Positions 17,585 to 26,769 of a DNA stretch of 64,000 nt are shown here, piece by piece. The stretch covers positions 496,001 through 560,000 of the forward strand of contig NZ_JAFVMH010000001.1 of the NCBI RefSeq assembly GCF_017377735.1, written 5' to 3'. Under the pieces are notes generated by a model. The model had not been told where the DNA came from and ran no database searches. It saw only the letters and a list, made by a program, of their open reading frames with translations. The DNA comes from Acetobacter garciniae. Its GTDB lineage: Bacteria > Pseudomonadota > Alphaproteobacteria > Acetobacterales > Acetobacteraceae. Numbering within the stretch: position 1 is the first letter of the stretch; the number at the start of each line of letters is the position of its first letter. The translations under genes were made by a program, and so were the position numbers.

Positions 17585-18733
17585 TCACGCTTGTCGTGGC
17601 CTTGCCTTGGCTGCCTGCATCTCCGGCACGAACAGGATGGCCGAGCAGACAAGCCCGGGCAGCAGCGCGAGCACAGGTATCAGGGGAATAAGGGCAATAT
17701 TGCGGCCGGCCAGGTTTTGCAGCAGCAGGCTTACCGCCAGTAGTGCCACCACGCTCAGCACCGCCGCCAGCGGGCGCTTGATGTTTCCATGGCGCGAAAA
17801 CGCCCCGCGCAGCACCGCGAACAGCCCCACCATGGCAAAGGAAAAGCATGTCAGCGGTGACGCCAGGCGCCGCCACCCCTCTACCTTGACCTTGCCGATA
17901 TCCTTGGGTGCCACTTCCTTGGGGTTGGGGTAGAGCAGTTCCCCAAGCGACATTTCGCCCACATCGCGCGACCCGTTATCCGTCTGCTTGGCGGAGGCAA
18001 GGTCTATGGTGTCCTCCTTGAAGGCCAGCACGTTCAGCCGACCGGTCTTGTGGTCGATGCTCTGGCGCGTGCCATCGTAAAGAATAACCCTCGGTGCGTT
18101 GTTCACAATGATAATGGTGCCATGGTTGGCCAGGATCGTGGCCCGGTTATCGGGCTGGCGGTCATCTTCGACCATGATCCCGCGCAGCAGGCCGTTCTGC
18201 GCCCGCGCGCGGATATAGACGACCATCGTGTCCGAAACCTTGGTGAAGACTCCTTCCTGTAACAGGAAGGCGGCCATTTTGTTCCGTATCTCGTATTCAT
18301 ATTGCTTGAACGCATGGTACGAGGTGGGAACAATCCACAAATTGAGGATGAAGGCGGCGATCGTGGCCAGCCCCGCGCAGACCAGCCCGGGCCGGGCCAG
18401 TGCGATGGGGGAAAGCCCGACGGCCTGCATGACGGTCAGTTCCCGGTCCCCCGCCAGCCGCTGGTAAACGAACAGGCTGACGACAAAGGTGGTGATCGGC
18501 AGGATAACCGCCACGAAGGAGGGAATGAGCAGGCTTGTCAGTTCCAGGAACACCCGGAACGACAGGCCCCGGTCCACGACAAGGGAGACAAACCGCAAGG
18601 ACTGCATAAGCCAGATCAGCGCCGCCAGCCCGCCAGTCGTGGCCAGCAGTGCGATCAGCAACTGGTGAAATATGTAACGGTCCAACGTGCGGACACGCCG
18701 TTGCAGCCAGGTCATGGGCAAATGAACAGTCAT
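17585..18733 (-). CDS. lptF: LPS export ABC permease LptF
   Basis: The product has 382 residues of the YjgP/YjgQ family. It begins with LDRYIFHQLLIALLATTGG, has two further helices (LIPSFVAVILPITTFVV and an Ala/Leu-rich segment after RELTVMQAVGLSP), a soluble periplasmic domain (about 140-270), and C-terminal helices (LTCFSFAMVGLFAVLRG and following). The RELTVMQAVGLSP loop is the coupling-helix region contacted by LptB. It is first in the operon with lptG, lptD, surA and rsmA. The region upstream is short (about 80 bases to the convergently organised porin terminator), so the promoter must be compact or transcription may read in from the porin gene. Confidence 0.92.
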   Translation of the reverse strand: MTVHLPMTWLQRRVRTLDRYIFHQLLIALLATTGGLAALIWLMQSLRFVSLVVDRGLSFRVFLELTSLLIPSFVAVILPITTFVVSLFVYQRLAGDRELTVMQAVGLSPIALARPGLVCAGLATIAAFILNLWIVPTSYHAFKQYEYEIRNKMAAFLLQEGVFTKVSDTMVVYIRARAQNGLLRGIMVEDDRQPDNRATILANHGTIIIVNNAPRVILYDGTRQSIDHKTGRLNVLAFKEDTIDLASAKQTDNGSRDVGEMSLGELLYPNPKEVAPKDIGKVKVEGWRRLASPLTCFSFAMVGLFAVLRGAFSRHGNIKRPLAAVLSVVALLAVSLLLQNLAGRNIALIPLIPVLALLPGLVCSAILFVPEMQAAKARPRQA

Positions 18734-18772
18734 CTCGCTGTTATCTACCTTACCCCTGCGCGAAACAATAGT

Positions 18773-18803
18773 CCCCCTTGCGCGGTGTCTTCGGGCAAGG
18801 GGG
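18773..18803 (-). terminator. stem-loop after the porin gene
   Basis: CCCCCTTGC (18773-18781) and GCAAGGGGG (18795-18803) form a perfect 9-base-pair stem with a 13-base loop just past the porin stop on the minus strand. The following T-tract is weak (ACTATTGTTT), so termination may be partial and allow reading into lptF. Confidence 0.5.
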
Positions 18804-18814
18804 AAGGCGGGTGC

Positions 18815-20485
18815 TCAGAACAGCAGGATCACCCCGCACGACGCGGTATTGTCGCTTTGCGTGTTGGGGCCATGTGCGGCGGATGACGTATTGGCGTATT
18901 CGCCCACCAGGTTCAGCCAGTCCGTCAACTGGTAGTAGGCAGCCCCGATAATGGACTGGTTGCGCCTGACCAGCATGGTGCTGGCTTCTCCCGGGGCCTG
19001 GTAGAGATTGCTGACACCATAGCTGCCCACCAGTTTCAGGCGCTTGGTGGCATGGTAGGCGGCCTGCACGTAATACCCTTCGGATGCGCGCTTGCGGCCG
19101 TTGGCGGCCACCCCGTCAAAGAACAGGGCGGTGGTGCCCAGCCCGCTGCCACGGTAGTAATAGGCAACGCCTTCGAACGGACCGTAGGTAAGCTTGGCGC
19201 CGATATCGCCCGCTTCCACCATCGCCCCGCGGCGCATGGCGGCGTTGATCTCCGCCCCCTGCAATGCCTGCTGGTGCTGGATCAGGAAGCTGGCCCAGAT
19301 CCGGGCCTGCACCTTGCCGAAGGTCGCATCATACGTGACCTTGCCCTGCACCATGGGGGAGGAATGCTGCGTGGATGTCGCGGAATAGTGGCTGACCACG
19401 CTGTTGGTTGCATCGGCGTAGTTGAATTCGTCCAGCGGCTGGAAAATGCCGACCGCGCCCTGAACCCCGGCGATCTTGGGCGAGGTATAGGAAATCTGCG
19501 GAATCCAGTCCGCATAGACATAGCCCACGCCAATACGGCCCAGCGAGGTATTGCCCGGGGCGGAGTTGCTGCCCGTGGCACCGACGCTGAGCAGTGTCGC
19601 ATCGTTCAGGATCGCATCGCCGCCGAAAAATGCCAGGTCGCGTCCGACCTTGAACGTGCCGATATCGGAATTGCCGAATGTCACGTAAACCTGTCGAAAA
19701 TCGATACCCGCGGTGCCCAGGCCCACCGGGCTGCCGCCGGTATTGGCGTTGAACGCGCCGTTCTTGGCATTGTTGATGCCCGGATACATGCCCATGACGG
19801 CCGAAATATCGATCCCCTGCTGGCGGGTGCTCATCTTGAGAATGAACCCGGCGGGCAGAAGGCCGTTGCGCACGGCGGAGGAATCGAACCCGCTGGACCC
19901 GCTCGACACACCACCGGCCACCGGCCTGCCGCCGGCAGGGCTGTTATAGGTGTAAAAGCCGTTGATGAAGCCCGAGAGATTGATGTTGATCGGCCCGGCC
20001 TTGAAGGTAATCCCCTTGCCGGCCACGTATTTGTCCACCCGCACGATATCGGACGTGTTCAGGGAGGCCAGGGCGGCCTGGGCCTGCTGGGCGCTAAGCT
20101 GCGCGCGGGATGCGGCATTTTCCGCCCGGCTGGTGGCATCGATTTCGGAACTGCCCGGATCGAACCGGATCCCCGGCTCGTAACCGCTGCTTACGCCGTG
20201 CCCGTCCGCCACGGTGCCGTACTGCGCGCCGTGGCTTGCCGAGGCAACATGCACGGGGCGGCCCGCATGGCGCGTGGCGCCGCTGTCGGGGGTTGCCGCT
20301 GCCCCGTGGTGCAGATGCTTGGCCAGCAGGGTGTCGTATTCGTGCTGGGTCAGGCTGCCCTTGGCGCGCAATACGTCCAGCAGATCGGAATAGTCATCGG
20401 CCCATGCTGTGGGGGAGACCATCGGCAGGCCGCTCACGGATGCTGTGATGAAGGTGACAAGCAGCGCCGCTTTTTTCGATGCCAT
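18815..20485 (-). CDS. outer-membrane porin
   Basis: The product has 556 residues. A signal peptide (MASKKAALLVTFITA...) ends near TAWA (about 29). Next come a short helical segment (SDLLDVLRAKGSLTQHEYDTLLAKH), a His/Gly-rich linker, and a Gln/Ala-rich coiled coil (about 125-150) that could bind peptidoglycan or trimerise. From about 165 it has the alternating aromatic/glycine strands of a beta-barrel, with FRQVYVTFGNSDIGTFKVGRD typical of general porins, and it ends in Phe, the usual BAM signal. It probably passes small hydrophilic solutes; selectivity is unknown. The long AT-rich upstream region fits a strongly regulated, abundant protein. Confidence 0.82.
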   Translation of the reverse strand: MASKKAALLVTFITASVSGLPMVSPTAWADDYSDLLDVLRAKGSLTQHEYDTLLAKHLHHGAAATPDSGATRHAGRPVHVASASHGAQYGTVADGHGVSSGYEPGIRFDPGSSEIDATSRAENAASRAQLSAQQAQAALASLNTSDIVRVDKYVAGKGITFKAGPININLSGFINGFYTYNSPAGGRPVAGGVSSGSSGFDSSAVRNGLLPAGFILKMSTRQQGIDISAVMGMYPGINNAKNGAFNANTGGSPVGLGTAGIDFRQVYVTFGNSDIGTFKVGRDLAFFGGDAILNDATLLSVGATGSNSAPGNTSLGRIGVGYVYADWIPQISYTSPKIAGVQGAVGIFQPLDEFNYADATNSVVSHYSATSTQHSSPMVQGKVTYDATFGKVQARIWASFLIQHQQALQGAEINAAMRRGAMVEAGDIGAKLTYGPFEGVAYYYRGSGLGTTALFFDGVAANGRKRASEGYYVQAAYHATKRLKLVGSYGVSNLYQAPGEASTMLVRRNQSIIGAAYYQLTDWLNLVGEYANTSSAAHGPNTQSDNTASCGVILLF

Positions 20486-21052
20486 TGAATCCGATGCTCC
20501 CGACGGGTTGAAATTGCTCTTTGAAAGACAAGGCGTTGCGTCGTCAATGTGTTGCTTTGCGCACCATGATGCCCGTGGGCTGATGCTCCCGCTAGTAATA
20601 ACAAGACGTTATCGGGTTCGGGGTGGAAAAAACCGGCCGTTCCATACGGGAAAATGCGCCCGAGGGGAAGAATAGGAGAAAAAAATGGATTTGAAATAAT
20701 ATTTTAGATTCAATGAATTATTATATTATTTTAATTCGTTACGCGGAACCGACGGCACGAATGATTGTTATAGCAAGCACTCATCGGCTGGTTTTTAAGA
20801 CAGCGCTATGCAACATCTTGCGCGGCGGTGCGTTATGCAATACTGGCCCGCCGGAAAGAGATATATCACAAAGTATTTATTGTGATGTGGTAAAATGCAC
20901 TTGCGGGGAGCGATGCCCGCGCTGTGTTTTCAGGCGGCGCGGCACTGGGTGACCGGAGTCACTGACTGGCGCCATGCACCATGTGCCAAACCCCGCGCAA
21001 AGTGATAGAATGACTGGATCCCGCGTCGGTATATCCGGCGCGATATAGATAT
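20486..21052. promoter_or_regulatory. 567-base divergent intergenic region (porin / ABC exporter)
   Basis: No gene is visible. About 20660-20760 is markedly AT-rich within a GC-rich surrounding, which suits promoter or regulator-binding DNA serving the porin (leftward) and possibly the ABC transporter (rightward). I cannot assign individual -35/-10 boxes with confidence. Confidence 0.4.
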
Positions 21053-22966
21053 ATGGAATGGGGAAGGCGGGTGGCAGGAAACGGAACGGACGATCCCAAA
21101 AGCGTGCCCCGCCCGATTACGGGCCTGGCCCCGGGGGCGACCCTGCCCGCAGGGGATGGCGTTGCGCTGGATGCTTCCATCACGCCCGCCTCCGTTACGG
21201 TGCCGGATTCCGAATTGCCCCGTTATGCGGGCCGACCCATCCTGTTCCTGCTGCGGTATATGCGCCACCGCCTGCTGGGCCATGTCATGGTCTTTGGCGC
21301 GGTGTGCATGGCTATCGGCAGTATCGTTCTGTCGTCCTACGGTATCCGGCATCTGGTTGACCTGCTGACGGCGCAGTCGCCCGGCATGCGCAACCCCGCC
21401 ATATGGGAAGCCGTGGGCGGGCTGATCGGCCTGATCGCGCTGGACAATATCAGCTGGCGGATCGCGGGCTGGTTCGCGGCCCGGACCTTCGTGGCCGTCA
21501 CGGGCGATATCCGCCAGGACCTGTTCCGCTTCCTGACCGGGCATTCCCCCGCCTATTTTGCCGAGCGCATGCCCACCTCGCTCGCCACCCGGATCGCGAC
21601 GGCGGGCAGTGTCAGCTTCACCATGGAGAACATGCTTGCCTGGAACGTGCTGCCACCCGCGCTGAATGTGCTGTTTTCGGTGTGCCTCATGCTTTCGGTC
21701 AGCACCCTGATGGGCGGGGTGACGGTCGCCATCGCCGCCGTGCTGTGCTTCGTGCTGTTCCGCCTGGCCGTACGCGGGCGCGGCCTGCATGGGCATTATG
21801 CCGCCGCCGCCGCCGGGCTGGAGGGCGAAACGCTCGATGTCATGGGCAATATCGGGCTTGTGCGGGCTTTTGGCATGCGCAACCGTGAGCGCGCCCGCTT
21901 TAACGCCCTGACCCGCAAGGAAATGCACGAGCGCCTGAAATCCCTGCGCTATATGGAAAAGCTGCGGATGATCCACGCCGCCCTGACAGCGGTGATGACG
22001 GCGGGGCTGCTGATCTGGGCGGTGCTTCTGTGGCAGTGGCAGCAAGCGACGGTAGGGCAGGTGGTCATGATCATCACCCTGGGTTTCGCGGTGCTGCACG
22101 GCACGCGCGACCTTGCCCTTTCCCTGGTGGAAACCATCCAGCACAACGCGCGCTTGTCAGAGGTACTGTCCTCCCTGCTGGTGCCCTATGACATGCCCGA
22201 TACCGACAATGCCGTAACACTCAAGGGGCCGGTGCTGGGCGACATCAGGTTCAACGATGTCAGCTTCTCCTACCCCGGCAGTGCGCCGGTTCTTTCGCAT
22301 TTCGACCTGCATATCGCCCCGGGCACGCGGGTGGGGCTTGTCGGGCGTTCGGGGTCGGGCAAAAGCACGGTGCTGGCTCTGCTCCAGCGCATGCGGTTCG
22401 TGCAGTCCGGCGCGATCCTGCTCGACGGGCAGGATATCCGCGACCTGTCGGACGATGCGCTGCGTGCCTGCCTGTCCGTCGTGCCGCAGGATGTCTCCCT
22501 GCTGCATCGCACCGTGATGGAGAACATCCGCTACGGCCGGCCGGAAGCCACCGATGACGAGGTGTACGCGGCTGCGGCCGCCGCCGGGTGCAGCGGGTTT
22601 ATCGAGGCCCTGTCCGAAGGGTTTTCCACCCTGGTGGGGGATCGCGGGGTCAAGCTTTCGGGCGGGCAAAGGCAGCGTATAGCCATCGCGCGGGCCTTCT
22701 TGCGCAACGCCCCCATCCTGATCCTGGACGAGGCGACAAGTGCGCTGGACACCGAGAGCGAGGAACACGTTCAGCGCGCACTCGACAGGCTGATGGTCGG
22801 GCGCACGGTCATTGCGGTCGCCCACCGGCTCTCCACCTTGCGGAATTTCGATCGAATCCTCGTCATGCAGGACGGCAGGATTGTTGAAGACGGTCCGCCG
22901 ACCCTCCTTGAGCGTCGCAACGGACTTTACAGTCAATTTCTGAACAGACAGATGGCGCACACATAA
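21053..22966 (+). CDS. ABC exporter, fused membrane and ATPase domains
   Basis: The product has 637 residues. About 60 N-terminal residues are hydrophilic, then a type-1 exporter membrane domain with six helices (about 75-365; includes ERMPTSLATRIA and the ERARFNALTRKEMHERL coupling stretch), and an ATPase domain (about 400-630) with Walker A GRSGSGKST, Q-loop VVPQDVSL, signature LSGGQRQRIAIARA, Walker B ILILDEATSALD and the H-loop AHRLS. It works as a dimer in the inner membrane; the substrate may be a lipid, peptide or drug and cannot be told from sequence. The ATG lacks a good ribosome-binding site; a GTG at 21071 with GGGGAAGG before it is an alternative. It overlaps the regulator gene by one base. 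Confidence 0.88.
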   Translation: MEWGRRVAGNGTDDPKSVPRPITGLAPGATLPAGDGVALDASITPASVTVPDSELPRYAGRPILFLLRYMRHRLLGHVMVFGAVCMAIGSIVLSSYGIRHLVDLLTAQSPGMRNPAIWEAVGGLIGLIALDNISWRIAGWFAARTFVAVTGDIRQDLFRFLTGHSPAYFAERMPTSLATRIATAGSVSFTMENMLAWNVLPPALNVLFSVCLMLSVSTLMGGVTVAIAAVLCFVLFRLAVRGRGLHGHYAAAAAGLEGETLDVMGNIGLVRAFGMRNRERARFNALTRKEMHERLKSLRYMEKLRMIHAALTAVMTAGLLIWAVLLWQWQQATVGQVVMIITLGFAVLHGTRDLALSLVETIQHNARLSEVLSSLLVPYDMPDTDNAVTLKGPVLGDIRFNDVSFSYPGSAPVLSHFDLHIAPGTRVGLVGRSGSGKSTVLALLQRMRFVQSGAILLDGQDIRDLSDDALRACLSVVPQDVSLLHRTVMENIRYGRPEATDDEVYAAAAAAGCSGFIEALSEGFSTLVGDRGVKLSGGQRQRIAIARAFLRNAPILILDEATSALDTESEEHVQRALDRLMVGRTVIAVAHRLSTLRNFDRILVMQDGRIVEDGPPTLLERRNGLYSQFLNRQMAHT

Positions 22967-23655
22967 TGACATTCACCACGATTACGGACATTCAGGAGCA
23001 AGCCAGGCCAGAAGGACGCGGCGCGTTGGCGGCCTATGCCTACCAGCAGATCAGGGACCATTTGATATACTGCCATTATCAGGGGGGGGAGCGACTGGTG
23101 CTGCGCCCCGTGGCCGCCATCCTGGGGTTGAGCCCGACCCCCGTGCGTGAAGCCCTGCTGCGTCTCGTGTCCGAACAGGCGCTTGAACTGGACGAGCGCA
23201 ACACAGCCTGCGTGCCGCTGACCACGCGCGAGACGTTTCTGGAAATTCATGCCGTGCGCGGGGATCTGGAAGAACGTGTGACGCGCGAACTCGTCACCCA
23301 TATCACGCCCGAACAGGTCGAAATCCTTGCTGACCGGCACAAGGCCTTCATTGCGGCGTTCGATGCGCGCGACCCGCATGCGGCGGCGGTGGCGAATGTG
23401 GTCTTTCACAGCACGGCCGCCAGTTTTTCAAAACGTCCCCTGACAGTGGGGCTGATCAAGGGGCTGTGGGTGCGCATGGGGCCTGTCTATGCCGCAACCA
23501 GCAGCCTGCCCACCGTCAGTCCGGCCGATCCCAACCATCCGCACCTCAAGATCCTTGAAGCCTTCCTGAACCGGGATGAGGAGGCCGCTGTGACCGCCCT
23601 GCGGCAGGACTTCGTGCAGGCGCGCGAATGGCTGGAGCCCTTGCTCCGGCGCTGA
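22966..23655 (+). CDS. GntR-family transcription regulator with FCD domain
   Basis: The product has 229 residues. The N-terminal winged helix (about 22-85) includes YQQIRDHLIYCHYQGGERL and the recognition helix LSPTPVREALLRL. The C-terminal part (about 95-220) is the all-helical FCD ligand domain, with the spaced Asp/His residues (such as NVVFHSTAA) that often hold a metal and an organic-acid ligand. Its start codon overlaps the exporter stop, so the two are translated together and it likely controls the exporter or a nearby catabolic gene. The inducer is unknown. Confidence 0.87.
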   Translation: MTFTTITDIQEQARPEGRGALAAYAYQQIRDHLIYCHYQGGERLVLRPVAAILGLSPTPVREALLRLVSEQALELDERNTACVPLTTRETFLEIHAVRGDLEERVTRELVTHITPEQVEILADRHKAFIAAFDARDPHAAAVANVVFHSTAASFSKRPLTVGLIKGLWVRMGPVYAATSSLPTVSPADPNHPHLKILEAFLNRDEEAAVTALRQDFVQAREWLEPLLRR

Positions 23656-23963
23656 AACGGCGCGGGCGGGCCGCTATCGCCCGCCACACTATCTGTTCAT
23701 GATGTTCAGGAAGGGCGGGGCCAGACCGCCCGGTGGCCGCCCGGCGTTCGCGCCCGCCCCGGGGTGCGTGGCCCGCCCGATTTTTCAGGCCATTTTCATG
23801 TTCGGGGTGCTCCGGGCGAACAGGCGTCGCGCTGTCCGTCATGCGCGCATAGGGTTCCGGCAGCCCATCGCGTTCGTGCCTTGTCGGCACGAACGGTCAC
23901 AGGCGTCGTGCCTGCTGCCCGCGATCTAGGCCGATGGTCCCGCTTATGCGCGAACGCGCCGTT
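23656..23963. other. intergenic stretch between convergent genes, no gene seen
   Basis: These 308 GC-rich bases separate the GntR-type gene (+) from minE (-). Overlapping short frames on both strands are low-complexity and unlike known proteins. Confidence 0.5.
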
Positions 23964-24248
23964 TCAGCCGTTGTTGCCGGGGGCGGGCTTGCGGTCCGTA
24001 AGGCCGGGAACTTCCACGTCGATTTCCAGCACCGAGCATTGCGCGCCGCGATCCATCTTGATCTGGACCTTGTCCTGATCGACGGAGACATGGCGCTTGA
24101 TCACTTCCATGATCTCGCGGTGCAGTTTGGCCAGCAGGTCGTCCTGGCCTTCACCCCCCATGCGTTCATGGGCGAGCAGAATTTGCAGCCGATCGCGCGC
24201 AACGGGGGCGGTGGAGCGTTTTTTCAGGAAGCTGGAGAGAAAGCTCAT
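23964..24248 (-). CDS. minE: cell-division topological specificity factor MinE
   Basis: The product has 94 residues, the normal length. It has the short N-terminal membrane/MinD-binding segment ([29 protein letters not shown]), the [13 protein letters not shown] helix, and the C-terminal topological domain ending [11 protein letters not shown]. MinE stimulates the MinD ATPase and sweeps MinCD towards the poles so the septum forms at mid-cell. Its ATG overlaps the minD stop by four bases. The order minC-minD-minE is standard. Confidence 0.95.
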   Translation of the reverse strand: MSFLSSFLKKRSTAPVARDRLQILLAHERMGGEGQDDLLAKLHREIMEVIKRHVSVDQDKVQIKMDRGAQCSVLEIDVEVPGLTDRKPAPGNNG

Positions 24249-25060
24249 GCGACTCTCCGTCTGAACAGCCAGTCGAGCAGGCCCTTGCGTTCCACGGGAA
24301 CAGTCACTTTCACATCCTCGCCCATCAGGCGGCGCGCCGCTTCGGCATAGGCGCGCGCGGCAGAGCTTTCTGGCTCGGCAATGGTGACCGGGGCGCCCAG
24401 GTTGGATGCCTTGAGCACGTCCTGGCTTTCGGGCACGATCCCCAGCAGCGGGATGGACAGAATTTCCAGCACGTCATCGGTCGCCAGCATGTCGCCGCGT
24501 GCGGCGCGCTGCGGGTCATAGCGGGTGAGCAGGAGAAATTTCTCCATTTTCTCGCCCTTCTTGGCCTTGTCGGTCGTGCTGTCCAGCATGCCGATAATGC
24601 GGTCGCTATCGCGCACGGATGACACTTCGGGGTTGGTGACGATCACCGCCATGTCGGCATGGTGCATGGCCATCTGCGCGCCGCGCTCGATCCCGGCGGG
24701 GCTGTCGCAGATCACCCAGTCGAACTTGGTGCTAAGCTCGGCTATGACCTTGGCGACCCCTTCGGCCGTCAGCGCGTCCTTGTCGCGGGTCTGCGATGCG
24801 GGCAGGAGCGAGAGTGTCTCGATCCGCTTGTCCTTGATCAGGGCCTGGGCAAGATTCGCATCGCCCTGGATGACATTGATCAGGTCGAACACCACGCGGC
24901 GCTCAGCGCCCATGATCAGGTCGAGATTGCGAAGGCCTACGTCAAAATCCACCAGAACCACATTTTGGCCCGCCTTGGCCAAGGCGGCCCCAAGGGCTGC
25001 GGTGGTCGTGGTCTTGCCGACGCCCCCTTTACCTGACGTGACGACCAGAACCTTTGCCAT
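24245..25060 (-). CDS. minD: septum-site determining ATPase MinD
   Basis: The product has 271 residues. The deviant Walker A motif [16 protein letters not shown] is at residues 9-24, with switch segments [14 protein letters not shown] and [14 protein letters not shown]. The C-terminal [11 protein letters not shown] is the amphipathic membrane-targeting helix. MinD dimers bind the inner membrane with ATP and recruit MinC, and MinE triggers release. A 143-base gap separates it from minC, while minE overlaps it. Confidence 0.96.
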   Translation of the reverse strand: MAKVLVVTSGKGGVGKTTTTAALGAALAKAGQNVVLVDFDVGLRNLDLIMGAERRVVFDLINVIQGDANLAQALIKDKRIETLSLLPASQTRDKDALTAEGVAKVIAELSTKFDWVICDSPAGIERGAQMAMHHADMAVIVTNPEVSSVRDSDRIIGMLDSTTDKAKKGEKMEKFLLLTRYDPQRAARGDMLATDDVLEILSIPLLGIVPESQDVLKASNLGAPVTIAEPESSAARAYAEAARRLMGEDVKVTVPVERKGLLDWLFRRRVA

Positions 25061-25203
25061 CAGTCTTCCTTTTCTTGTTGTCTGAGCCCGTACTGTCGTG
25101 GCCGATCCGTGGTCTCGGGCACTGTCACGACATTACCTGCTGCATTGCAAAATGTAACTTCGAATCTTTGTCCTGTCCGTTTGTTTTCGCAACACGGTAC
25201 CTT

Positions 25204-25908
25204 TTATGGCAGGGTTTTGAAAACAAGGGTTTCCCCCGACAGGAATACCTGGGTCGGCTTTTCGGCGCAGGCGGGGTCCATTTCTTCGGCCGTGGCGTAA
25301 AACCCGTCTATGGCGACCAGTTCCGCCGCCAGTTTCTGGGTATAGATCCGCGCCTGGGCGTGCCCGCCAATGCCCGCGATCGCCCGGCCCCGCAGGGCCC
25401 CGTAAACATGCACGGACCCGCCGGCAGAAACTTCCGCACCCGATGCGACCGAGCCCATGATGACGATATCGCCTTCCGGCCAGACGATATGCTGGCCTGA
25501 ACGCACGCTTTCTTCCAGCACCAGCGGCGTGGACACGGGCGGGGCGGGTTGCGTGTCCGGGGTGGCGGGTTCGGCGGTGGGGGCGGGGGTTCGCCCGCTT
25601 ACCGGGCTTTCGGGCCAGTCCCACTTGGCTGCGGCGGCCCAGGTGCGATCGCCCCCTTCAAGCCCCAGCACGCGTATGCCGCGTTCCTTCAGCGCGGGCA
25701 TGAGCCCGGCCAGGTCCGGTGTTTCTGCCTGCATCAGGGCCAGGTCGATAATGACCGGCTTGCCCGCGAAAAACCCGACCGAACGGGCGATCTGCTGGTC
25801 CAGGGCGGCCAGCCAGTCGGCCAGCGGGGCTTCAGGGGTCAGGGTCAGTGCGAGAAAGGAACGCCCCGACATGCGGATACGCGGAAGGTGGTTGGGTGTG
25901 GCGGACAC
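25204..25908 (-). CDS. minC: septum-site determining protein MinC
   Basis: The product has 234 residues. The N-terminal domain (about 10-100) inhibits FtsZ polymerisation, and the C-terminal beta-helix (about 130-230) carries the repeated-turn pattern SGQHIVWPEGDIVIMGSV, GSVHVYGALRGRA, GHAQARIY and binds MinD. A Pro/Thr-rich linker (about 103-125) joins them. The tract IVWPEGDIVIMGSVASGAEV is typical. It is the first gene of the min run; the gap to minD may contain a second promoter. Confidence 0.93.
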   Translation of the reverse strand: MSATPNHLPRIRMSGRSFLALTLTPEAPLADWLAALDQQIARSVGFFAGKPVIIDLALMQAETPDLAGLMPALKERGIRVLGLEGGDRTWAAAAKWDWPESPVSGRTPAPTAEPATPDTQPAPPVSTPLVLEESVRSGQHIVWPEGDIVIMGSVASGAEVSAGGSVHVYGALRGRAIAGIGGHAQARIYTQKLAAELVAIDGFYATAEEMDPACAEKPTQVFLSGETLVFKTLP

Positions 25909-26081
25909 GGAACGCTCGCTCTGGGATCAACGGACGGCTGCGGCGCGCGGCGGGTGGCCGGGGCGCTGCGCGATAGTCTTGTGTCTGTTACGCATCGGGT
26001 GGCCGAAGGCAAGGGTTTTTAGGCAATGTGATACCCCCATTGCCGGTTTTCCCTCTGGCGTGGCCTTCGGCATTGTCATAA

Positions 26082-26759
26082 ATGAAGGTTATGCGTACCC
26101 TTCTTCATTTTCCGCTTTCTCCGGCCAGCCGCACCGTGCGCCTGGTGCTGGGGGAAAAACGCCTCCCGTTCGAACCGATTATCGAACGCCCATGGGAACG
26201 GCGCCCCGAACTGCTGTCCCTGAACCCGGCGGGGGATGTTCCCGTACTGGTGGAAGACAACGGGCTTGTGGTGCCTTCCGTACACGTCATCTGCGAATAT
26301 CTGGAAGAAGCGTATTCCGACACGCCACTGCTGGGCCGCACGCTGGCCGAACGGGTGGAGGTGCGCCGCGTGGCCGAATGGTTCGACACGCTGTTCGCGC
26401 GCGAAGTGTCGGGCCGCTTTATCGACGAACGCGCGCTCAAGCGCCTGAGCGGGCGCGGCAATCCCGATGGCGGCGCCCTGCGTGAAGCCTATGCCTCCAT
26501 GCGCCCGCTGATGAAATACATCAACGAACTGGCCGAAAACCGGAACTGGCTGGGCGGGGGCTTTCTTTCCCTGGCCGATTTCACGGCGGCGGCCCATCTG
26601 TCCTGCCTCGACTTCATTGGCGATATCGACTGGGCCCGCGTTCCCGCCCTGCGGGACTGGTACGCGCGAATGAAATCCCGCCCCAGCTTCCGCCCCCTGC
26701 TGGCCGATCGTGTTTCCGGCATTACCCCGCCCGACTTTTATACCAACCTGGATTTCTGA
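26082..26759 (+). CDS. glutathione S-transferase family protein
   Basis: The product has 225 residues. A thioredoxin-like N-terminal domain (about 1-80) has FPLSPASRTVRLVLGEK, with Ser in the catalytic position, and the glutathione-binding GDVPVLVEDNGLVVPSVHVICEYLEE. The C-terminal helical domain includes GGGFLSLADFTAAAHLSCLDF with the conserved N-capping Asp. It is cytosolic, probably in detoxification or redox reactions; no specific substrate is evident. An ATG three codons downstream is an alternative start. The next gene follows after about 10 bases, suggesting co-translation. Confidence 0.85.
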   Translation: MKVMRTLLHFPLSPASRTVRLVLGEKRLPFEPIIERPWERRPELLSLNPAGDVPVLVEDNGLVVPSVHVICEYLEEAYSDTPLLGRTLAERVEVRRVAEWFDTLFAREVSGRFIDERALKRLSGRGNPDGGALREAYASMRPLMKYINELAENRNWLGGGFLSLADFTAAAHLSCLDFIGDIDWARVPALRDWYARMKSRPSFRPLLADRVSGITPPDFYTNLDF

Positions 26760-26769
26760 CCCCTTGACC